Below are positions 55,280 to 64,000 of a DNA stretch of 64,000 bases, one piece after another. Made by a program: the position numbers and the translations under genes. Source of the DNA: Riptortus pedestris. Its lineage: Eukaryota > Arthropoda > Insecta > Hemiptera > Alydidae. The notes beneath the pieces are model-generated. The model worked only from the letters and a program-made list of their open reading frames with translations, ran no database searches and was not told where the DNA came from. Location of the stretch: NCBI GenBank assembly GCA_019009955.1, contig CM032228.1, positions 130,951,001 to 131,015,000 on the forward strand. Reading direction: 5' to 3'. The number at the start of each line of letters is the position of its first letter. Positions within the stretch are counted from its first letter, which is position 1.

Positions 55280-57420
55280 TTGAAAAATGGATAATTTTAA
55301 TTCGTCACCTGAAACCGACCAGAAACGCAGACTGCTGTGGAAACTAATTTCTTTTCGTTGAGCACAGTAATAAAACTTATTCATTTATGCCTCCTGCACT
55401 CACAATGATTACAAAAAAAATATGCCGGATTTCTGTTATTAGAAAAGAATTGGTGGGATAACTGGTTGAAATCAATTGTTTAAAAGTACATAACCTTGGA
55501 GGGACCCTAAAGATAAACATTTACTAGCTACAAAAAAAAAGAAAAAAGAAGCTTAAAGATAGAGAGATCCCTTGGGATAGGAATATCCGTTGGGAGGGAA
55601 AGAGCCTGTCCCCGAGATGTACTCATGCTGCCCTAGAGGTTTAACCTCACCTATGGCATAACCGTAAAAGGAGGCGATAAAAAACTGCATGACAGTAGTA
55701 GAAACCTCCCTTCCGCGTCGTTAAACAGTCCTTCAAGACCTCCATAACCATGAGAACCTTTCTTTGAACATACAACATTCATGCGCTTTTTATCTACAAA
55801 GCTATAATAACGCATTTTCCTTACAATATGTTACTTTAAAAACAAGAACCACTATGATGATAAGCACGTTATCATTCAGGCTCAGTCAATATAATGTTTC
55901 CAGGTTGAATTTCACACTTTATTGACTTTATAAAAATTAAGCTGTAATCCTACAGCTTAATGATCTGTATCACTCATCCTCCAGTTTGTATGTTTATTTT
56001 ACGTAGGACTAAGTCAAACTGTGGACAGAGGCAAAAATGAAACAGCTGAAAGACTTGAATATGAAAAAGTAGATGTACTACATGAAGATATTATATGACA
56101 CCTCATCTTACATATATGGCAAACTGTCTGGACCAACACGAGCACTGACAACAAACTACCAACTATTAAGAACACTGTTGTCATGAAGCCATAAAGTTTC
56201 AAAAACTCTAGAAGAGAAGAAGTAGTTTTCTCGAGATTTAGAATCGGCCACACCAAATGAATATACCCATACTTAATGAAAATGACTGTCACGCTCAGTT
56301 GCACAACTTGTAACATTCACTTGGCGGTGAGGCATATACTGGCAGAATGCCACAAACCCCTTCAGGACTTCCCCTTTGACTTATAAGAACTATTGACAGA
56401 AGGTAACCCATACATTAACAAAATATTCTCACACACTAAAACAGATCTGTGGTGTACAACTAGATTTTAATTTACATGCATTAATTGACAATTACGCGCG
56501 CGAGTGTGTGTGTAAACAGCTACCCTAAAGGAAGACATTACGACAAACATTAGCAAAAGTAGCATTTTCAGCCATTTAATGCCTATTAATCATTCACCAA
56601 CTATGCTCATCTCCAATTTTTTTTCTTGCCTTATTTTTTCTCATTTTTTATTTTCTCTGAGTAAACCTGATGTAGTATTGACAGCTGTCTATTTTTGTGA
56701 TTACTTGATTTTAGTACTATGTTCATTTATAAAATTTTTCTACTTTTTAATTCTACTTTTGTTATTTGACATTGTATAATTTTTGACTTTTTAAAGGTCA
56801 CATCACCTTTGATGTGATGTCCATAAATAAATAAAAATCTTTAGTAATATGACTATTATTTAAGAGTTTTTGTATTCAAATTCAGCACTGAGTGAAACAT
56901 TTTTTTTAAGAAGACATTTAGGGGTTAATATAAGTTGTTCTTTTAGCCATAGCTATTCAAAACATTTCTATTTAATTATTGTTTTTCAAGGGGGCATAGT
57001 TAGTAGGTAAGTATGAAGGATACCTACTATAAGAAAAACCCCTTCATTATCAATAAATAAAAACTTCATTTTCCTGCATTACTAAATAATCTGTTCTTAT
57101 TAATAATCTGCCAAAAAGAGTTCAAGACTTTATTTAATGACATGAACTAAAGACAAAAATATAACTATGCAACCAGGTTTTCAATCTTATATTTTTATTC
57201 TATTTTAGAGGGTAATTGACGCTGATGACTAATTTTTTATTCCATAAAAATCGACATAAAAATTACAGAAAATGACCAACTGGCTCATTTATGATAGAAA
57301 TAATCAATCCTGGGGGGAGGAAGCGAGGGGCAATTTATTTCAATCATTGGTGTACTGGATAGAACAAACATCGGACATTGGTTTCATATCCCAATTCATA
57401 ACGGCCAGTAATGAATGAAA
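55280..57420. other. Unassigned A+T-rich DNA with a LINE-like tail
   Basis: A 100-aa minus frame (56316-56014) is hydrophobic with two membrane-like segments but unrecognised. Near 56795-56840 a hairpin around ATCACCTTTGATGTGAT precedes CCATAAATAAATAAAAA, resembling the 3' tail of an AATAAATAA-ending LINE. A perfect 10-bp stem, TTAAGCTGTA-ATCC-TACAGCTTAA, is at about 55938. Confidence 0.35.
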
Positions 57421-57424
57421 GTAA

Positions 57425-57598
57425 AATGTAATTTATTAATGCCAACTGTATGTTGCTATGGTTAATTGGGGCGGGTTATTTGCCCAGGGTAGGAATAAGG
57501 GTTTCATTTTAATAAATAAATTCCCCTCGAGGGAATCGAACTCACCTAGTGCTTTCAGGTCAACGCCTTAACTCCCATAGCTAACCAGATGAGAATAG
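57425..57598 (-). mobile_element. tRNA-derived SINE
   Basis: On the minus strand: CTGGTTAGCTATGGGAGTTA (A-box region), AAGGCGTTGACCTGAAAGCA, AGTTCGATTCCCTC (B box), then GGGGAATTTATTTATTAAAA, CCTACCCTGGGCAAATAACCC, CCAATTAACC and a GGCATTAATAAAT tail. Same layout as the copy at 61935. Confidence 0.75.
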
Positions 57599-57604
57599 TA
57601 TTTC

Positions 57605-59518
57605 CTTAAAATATAAGGGTCATACTTTCATGCCATCATCACTTTAGTCTTTTCAATAGCAGAAAATAAACACCAGGAAGTAATTTATCATGTTTTAAAC
57701 GCAAATCCTTCTACCTGATATTGGAATTGCAACAGTTCTCAGGTATCAGGTTCCTATTCTGTATCTGTTTGAAGAGCAGATAAGCGACGATTCCGTGGAG
57801 TATGTAGATGCTGGAATTAGCATTTCAATAGTTCAACTTCAGTTTGGAGTTGATCTATATTTTTGAAAGGAAGTTATTTTCGACAGAGACGAACTTGTAT
57901 TTGCTTCCATTCATCTTTTCCTCTCTTTTCCAAACTTTGCAAACCAAGAAGTCATTCCTCGGGGTTTAAACAATGTAAAACTTTAAATTTGTATGCAATG
58001 TATAGCCTCATTATAGCGTATATAGATTGGATTTTCCTATTCAAAGAACAGTATATTGGTTGTGTTCCCTTCTTGATTGACATGTCTTTCAATTTCATGG
58101 GAATTAAATACCTTCTGAATTGAGTGTGTTTGCAATGCTTGGCTCGTACTAACAGAACACTATTATTATCAACAAAGTGAATAGCGAATTAATCAAGGCG
58201 TTTGAATGTCTTGTGTATTTCCTAACAATGATTTCCCCCATTCAGTGTGCACCTCATTTCTTGGAATACATTAAATCTCTTTGAAAAATGTCGACTGCTG
58301 CCTCTTTAAGACTCCCTGTATGTTGTAAGTTATGGGCATTTACATGATATATGGATTTCACTCACAGGTATGCCAAACAAAGAAATCAATAACCAGACTT
58401 GTTCATTATAAGGATTGGGTTTTGTTTATCTACGGACATTTTTTGTGTTAGCATTGCATTATTTAATTATTCATGAAGCTCAGGAAGGATAACATGTGCA
58501 ATACAGCGTTGTATATTTATTCTTATGTGTCGGATCAAGGAATCGATCTTGTAAATAGAGCATTGCACTATAATTGTTATTCCAAACACTACGCTCAAAT
58601 TCCGATATTAATTGAGTTCATATGTTTCTTTCCCTTCACTGTATCCTATCGCTAAATGTTTTAGGCCAAGATATAAATTTTATGAACTCTTTTCTCTCCT
58701 AACAGGATAAGAAGAGTAAAATATAACAGGAAGACATGTGTAGCTCACTCCAGAAAACGCTGCCCCTCTGTGACGTACTGTTCTTTCCTCCTACACCAGC
58801 ATTCTGAATGTGTCCACTGTTGAGATTTACAATCCTATCATTTACACCTCAACTCGATGGGGCAATAGTTATTTGCATTGATAACAAAACCTTTGTTACT
58901 AATTTCAATATAAAATAAAAAAAAAACTTGGTTAGTTTCCGAACTTGAATCATAGTAAGTAGCTATTCAGGTTTACTTCAATAACAAATTATGTGTTTGC
59001 TATTGGAAAGTTGTATTATTCGATGTGTGAACTAGTCTTCCTTGTTTCCGAGAACATCAATGCACAACTTTATCTTTTTATTTAAGTTAAAAAAATACTA
59101 CTTCAAGACTAAACTACATGTACCAATAATTCAAATTTTGAATTATGTAAAACGATTGTTTGAAGTGTAATCAATACATGACTTTTATGAAAGGTGAAAA
59201 GTTTGGGAAATGGTGGTAGGTGTAGTGTGAGAAGAATAAGGAAGGAGAAGGGATATCTGAGAAGGGACTGTAATTTGAACGAGTGTAGCAAGATGTAAAG
59301 GCTCCCCCAAAAGGATGATTGATCATATTGAGGGCGGAATCATTTTTCTCCTGGAGGAAAGTAATTTTTCACGAGAGCCGAGAGAAAAATGACCCACGCC
59401 CATGAGGTCATAGCCTTTGAGCTGCTTTAACCCTCATCTTGCCGAGGTATTAGCATTTATACCCTTCAGATGTTCGACTATAACACCCTAATACCCTCCG
59501 ACCTTCCCCGGGTGCCTC

Positions 59519-59604
<86 letters not shown>

Positions 59605-60750
59605 GAATAAGAGACCAAGCCATAAAACTTGCCCCATAACCAGGGCATTAAATTTAGGAGAGGAAATTTAAAGAAAAAAGTGGCATGGTGAGAAGGGGCT
59701 GGCTGTCGGCGCCCTGGAAGGAGTTTTAAGTCCCTAACTTCTCGGCCTGGAGCGGGACCATGAAATATGGGGGAAAGGTGGTTCATTACCACCACCAGCA
59801 GCTCACTCTGGGCATTTTGTTTGGAACTTCCTCTTCGAAGGAAAATATTTTCCTTGCTGCTCTTCTCATTATTGTCATTAAATTCCTCCTTAGAAAGCCC
59901 CCAACAAAAGAAAACTTTTCCTAAACCGCACTTCATGACCATAATAATAACTCCAATTTTCAAGTCTGCCTTCGCGCAACATTACATTTGTTTCCTATGC
60001 AGTTGTTATTTAAGACTTTATAATTTACATAAACGTTGAAAATTTAATTTTCTTCTTTAGTTAAATTTATTAGTTTAATAAACGTGTACATTAACTAGCA
60101 ACGATTATAAGTAGCAATGCTATTTTTTAATAGAATATTTTTATTATTGTCACAATATAAATATTAATAAACTTGCATATCAAACCTAAATACATGGGAT
60201 TAAATTTTCAAATAAAGAACTCCATCAAAGCATTCCAATATATATATGTATATTGATGATAGATTTCCTTCATGATTAGGCACTGTTTCAGGCGAGCTAA
60301 ATCTCATATTTTAAACTAACCATGTGATTCAATAACAGTTTGAAAAGGAAAGTGTGGAATAAATTCTTAATGAAACACAAAATGTCTGATTAATGGCTAT
60401 CTTACCTCGTCCAAATCCAATGAATCAACTTACATAATAAAAAAAATAAAATAAAATTTGAAATTCCAATAATAGGTTAATGGTGCTCTTGAGTATAACC
60501 TCGACTTGTTCTTGGGACAAACAAGGAATATGTTTTTAAAGTTAAAAACATATGAGTTTTTTCTGAATCATCTATCAACAATAGATTGCAACATGGGCAT
60601 TGTACGAGAGAAACGGCTATAGTTAGTATTCTAGAAACTACTTTTGAAGAAACTTGATTGAAAGAGTTAGGTTCCACCAGTGGATGTCAGTTGACCACTG
60701 CAACCTAGAGATCTTAGAGAACCTCAGGTATATTTATAAATTTATTCTGC
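57605..60750. other. Unassigned A+T-rich DNA
   Basis: No domain-bearing frames. Contains the (CT)n tract at 59520-59601 and short frames only. Confidence 0.45.
59520..59601. repeat. (CT)n microsatellite
   Basis: About 40 CT units; it produces a spurious RERERE frame on the minus strand. Confidence 0.98.
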
Positions 60751-60756
60751 AGCAAC

Positions 60757-61462
60757 ATGTCCGCTTTGGTCCGAAATGATTTGATTGAAAAGCAACAAGC
60801 AAATCCTAACAACCCTAACGGAAATCCTAAGGAGTCAGAAATAGCTGCTACATGTGACTTTTGTGGAAATTATAGTACAGTTTTGCAGATCGAAGCATAG
60901 TGCTACCATTGGACAAACTAGAAGGTTGCTATTCATCCTTTTGTTATTTATTATATGCAGGATGGTAAAATTGAAGGCGTTAGCCTCGTTGTTATTTCTG
61001 ATTGCCTAGAGTATAACACAATTGCTGTTTATACCATTCTAATGAAGCTTATCCACTACCTTACAAAAAAGTTCCAAAAGCTTCCAAAAAAATTGAATTT
61101 CTTTTCCGCTGCACAATGTAAAAATAAGAAAAACTTCTTGAACCATTAGCTCCACCAGGAAGATTTCGATATAGAAGCTCGTCTGTGGGTGGCACTTTTC
61201 AGCACATGGGAAAGGTCCTTGTGATGACATAGGCTGTTCAATTAAGAGACTGGAAGCTGGTGCAGGTTTGCAAAGGCTATACGAAAAGTAGACCCAAACT
61301 CCAAGAGATCTTTTTGAGTGGGCTATGGAAAATGTTCCGAAAGTAGTTCTCACTTTTCCATCCAAGGAGACTAAGTTGATTCGGAAGACTTTGCATCCCC
61401 GATTCGAACAAACTCTAACAATCAAATGAACTGCAGTTCCACACATCCATCCTCAAAACTGA
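60757..61462 (+). pseudogene. Decayed gene of a widespread, apparently transposon-associated family (HGKGPCD motif)
   Basis: One frame runs from ATG 60757 through stops at 60898, 60919 and 61147. It carries CDFCGNYSTVLQIEA, CYHWTN, KVAIHPFVIYY, VSLVVISDCLEYNTIAVY, LPKKLNFFSAAQCKNKKNFL and HQEDFDIEA. After a frameshift, 61199-61462 gives SAHGKGPCDDIGCSIKRLEA then TQTPRDLFEWAMENVP and TIK/TAVPHIHP. The series ...HPF.YY...VISD......KN...F...HGKG.CD.IG...KR...T.H..P is a conserved set I know from many uncharacterised, multicopy arthropod and cnidarian proteins; I cannot name the superfamily with certainty. At least four stops and one frameshift inactivate it. Confidence 0.65.
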
Positions 61463-61657
61463 TGCAAGAGGTTTATTAAAATATTTTTCAGATGATATTC
61501 AGGCGAGGAAAAAGTAGTTGTCAAAACCCCTGAAAAACATTCGAAGAAATAAGAGTGTACGTCACAACTGTTTATGACAACTGGTGGCTTGGCTTACGTC
61601 CTTGAAAAAAAACTAAGAACAAGACGAAGCCAAAGTGACTTTTTTACCTGAAATTAA

Positions 61658-61659
61658 TA

Positions 61660-61713
<54 letters not shown>
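61658..61713. repeat. (TA)n microsatellite
   Basis: TA tract about 200 bp after the pseudogene. Confidence 0.95.
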
Positions 61714-61719
<6 letters not shown>

Positions 61720-61934
61720 TATAAATTTCATGAAATTATATAATATCTTCTATAACCTCTGTTCTGAATTTTCTTGATTTCTTCACGATCTCGTGCAAAA
61801 TTTCCTATTATAATTTACAATAATTTACCCCCGGCAGATGGGAGTTGCCTGAGTAATATTTCCAATAATCTAATTTTCATTAATCCACATGAAAAACCAC
61901 AACATGTTTATTTGTCCCATTATTACTATTTGGG

Positions 61935-62177
61935 GCTCAGGTTAGCCATGCGAGTTAAAGCGTTGACCTTTATCTCACATGGCAAACCTAGAGTGGCGAG
62001 TTCGATTCTCGCCTGGGCAAAGGAAATTATTTAGTGACGAAATTCATTAAACAACATCCTAAAATCCCACCCTTGCTAGACCTGTAGATAACCCGACCCA
62101 ATTAGCCTGAGTTGCAAAAAGTGGACGTTAATAAATAATAATAATAATAATTATTATTATTATTACTATTAAATAGA
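61935..62177 (+). mobile_element. tRNA-derived SINE, best copy
   Basis: The head (61935-62019) begins GCTCAGG and ends CCTGGGCA. The first and last seven bases pair like a tRNA acceptor stem. It has an A-box-like TTAGCCATGCGAGTTA and B box GAGTTCGATTCTC in a perfect GCGAG/CTCGC arm. The tail has GGAAATTATTTAGTGACGAA, AAATCCCACCCT, ACCCGACCCAATTAGCCTGA, AAAAAGTGGACGTTAATAAAT and then (AAT)n to 62177. It would be transcribed by Pol III and mobilised by a LINE. The head most resembles a long-variable-arm tRNA (Leu/Ser type). Confidence 0.8.
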
Positions 62178-62179
62178 AA

Positions 62180-64000
62180 TATTAATCAGGACTTCGGATT
62201 TTCAAGATCAAACCTCTGATCATCTCTGCTAACACAAGATATAGTCGTGATTGTAGTAAACTATGGATGAAATATTATGAATAGTTTAGCTTTTGCACAT
62301 TAGCCTTGTGAACGTGCTCTTCCTGCTACTTTGTTCCAAACTAGCTTTAAAATATTTAGCTTTTACATAACAAAAGTATTTCAACTGAATAGAAATTTGT
62401 TGGTTTCTTGGAAGGACTCCGCCTCTGAGAATATGGACCTGTCAGCTTTGAGAGCCAGTGAAGTGTGAAATACACAGCATTCGGTTCTTGGTGCTTTTCC
62501 TTTTTTCAGGCCAGGCTCAAATATACCCTTACATAGTTTTCCTTTTGTACCTTCTATTAAATTTTTGTTTGTAAATGTAATTCATCAAGGTGTAAGTAAA
62601 TAAAGGGCTCAGAATTAATTTATTATTATATTGAAATTATACAAAACAAATGAGATAATAGAAAATCATTAATATCAACTTGTTTTTCTTTGTCTTTCTA
62701 AGTAAGTTGAATATAAGTTTATCCAGTGTACTCTAGGCATAAAAAATCGGACAGCAATTTTTGATACCCCTCTCGATATAAATCCTTTTATCAATGAAAA
62801 TTAACAGCTACAATTAGCCACTATCAGCTTTTCCTATATAAAGCAGTTGAAAATTTGAAAATGTAATCGCAAAACTTCTATTTTATACTGGCTATTGTTG
62901 CCTTTAAAACGACCTTATCTCTGGCCGCTTTGAAAGGGGGCCCCTATTGCCAAGTGAACAAAAGCCACCCAGTAAATTCTCAGGGAAAACAGATTGCTAC
63001 TCACACAGAACAAAAAAAATCTTCTAATAGTTGTCCCTGTAATATACCCACACTTTATGGAAATGATTAAGTAATATAATATTTATTTAATGCGGTCATC
63101 GAGAAATTTTTAACCGGGTGAACCACTTTCGCCTTTGGTTGATTTGAAATGATTTTATCCCAGTTCTTTTTCGTTAGGGGAAACTTCGAAACAATGTACC
63201 ACAGTACTCCACACTACCGCCTATTTTTCGTATAATAATAGCCAAATAACAAATTAATGTCTAACCGATGAGGCAGTCTGTAATAATTACAGTCATATAA
63301 ATAAGCAACCTGTTTATGCAACTAAGGCAATTAGGGTCGGGATTGCATTCAGGTACACACCTTTTACTGAAACCAGGTATTGTATTCAGTGAACTCCATT
63401 TGGCTGAAAAACGTATTGTTTCTAGGATAAATTCTCCTCAAGAGTAAGCGGTATACATGAAATACCCAATTTTAAATGTCATTCTTTCATCTACAAGGTA
63501 TTTTAATGTTATATCTCTGAAAACGTAAACATACTTTATGGACATTGTTGTAGCTTTACCTGAAAAAAGTTCAATTCTAATTTTTGTCCATAATCCGACA
63601 TGAAAGCAGCATCCACTCAAGAATACCTACGGTTCCCAATTATCCCCAATTACCAACAAAACAATATTTCACTTAAAAGCTTTAAGTAATTACAGATTAA
63701 AATTATTTTATTAATTGACCCTTATAGTCAATGCACTTCATGTAATTTAGACGGTTTCCAAAGCGTTCATAATTTATTTTGGTAATGTATTGTATATAAC
63801 CCAATTAGGACCAAATACCATTATTTTATTTTCTAAGAAAATCAAGGAAGTGATCTTTTCAAAGTACTCTGAGGCAATGACAGATATAAATTAACAATGA
63901 TATATATGCATTTCTTGAATATCTTCAAATGTCAATCATTTATACTGATTGATAATATTTTATTCGTCATGTATTTTATAACCGTCGTAATTCTTTTTAT
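62180..64000. other. A+T-rich stretch, nothing recognised
   Basis: Only short frames (for example 63438-63620 minus) without domains. Confidence 0.5.

Noticed and set aside
56014..56316. 100-residue hydrophobic minus frame
   Set aside because: T-rich DNA readily encodes hydrophobic residues; no family recognised.
59478..59963. 161-residue minus frame with a RERERE tail
   Set aside because: Runs through the (CT)n tract at 59520-59601; the remainder has no domain.
61935..62019. A functional tRNA gene
   Set aside because: The acceptor and T arms pair, but the D and anticodon arms do not fold properly and the segment continues into a SINE tail shared with other copies.

Overview
This is a stretch of an A+T-rich metazoan nuclear genome, most likely from an arthropod (insect or crustacean). 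I infer that from a spliced-gene signature with a GTAAGT donor, a nuclear-type tRNA-Lys(UUU), and a transposon mix typical of arthropods: BEL/Pao, Ty3/gypsy, R1/Jockey/I-like and R2-like LINEs, a Penelope-like element, Helitron and Helentron elements, piggyBac, hAT and a tRNA-derived SINE. The species cannot be told from the sequence. Intact host coding sequence is almost absent. The best candidate is one short first exon with a promoter-like upstream region near 12.2-12.4 kb.

Layout. 0-1 kb: a Helitron-like element with 297-bp internal tandem repeats, ending in a hairpin plus CTAG beside (TA)n. 2.1-3.5 kb: a pyrimidine satellite and an inverted repeat. 3.7-4.8 kb: a decayed LINE reverse transcriptase (minus). 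5.5-11.6 kb: two nested BEL/Pao elements. The outer one is broken; the inner one keeps an open 993-codon gag-pol fusion, and a 60-bp direct repeat brackets it. 12.2-12.4 kb: the host exon candidate. 14.1-16.4 kb: two Helentron copies and another Helitron end. 17.4 kb: tRNA-Lys. 18.5-19.7 kb: an R2-like LINE with restriction-like endonuclease (minus). 21.2-25.6 kb: a Jockey-like RT and an RNase-H-bearing LINE split by a 480-bp hAT element with an 8-bp target duplication. 26-28.5 kb: Helentron and Helitron copies. 32.3-32.7 kb: a 42-bp minisatellite.

35.9-40.5 kb holds a complete BEL/Pao insertion unit (minus) bounded by a 5-bp duplication. It has a full 5' LTR and gag, no pol, a 3' LTR stump of about 38 bp, and Helentron/Helitron DNA inside gag. 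43.3 kb: LINE remnant. 45.5-46.3 kb: a near-complete Helitron-like element. 46.5-47.5 kb: a 1,060-bp piggyBac relic. 48.1-49.8 kb: two head-to-tail Helentrons. 51.1-52.2 kb: the 3' part of a Penelope-like element with a GIY-YIG nuclease and a hammerhead-like motif. 53.6-53.8 kb: a gypsy gag scrap. 57.5 and 61.9 kb: SINEs. 60.8-61.5 kb: a decayed gene of a widespread, apparently transposon-associated family. The rest is A+T-rich DNA with microsatellites and no recognisable genes.

The window therefore reads as a layered record of transposon insertions rather than a set of cooperating genes. Its most informative signals are insertion boundaries (target duplications, asymmetric inverted repeats, terminal hairpins) that let several elements be delimited exactly. 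All family assignments rest on reading motifs by eye; no database search was run.
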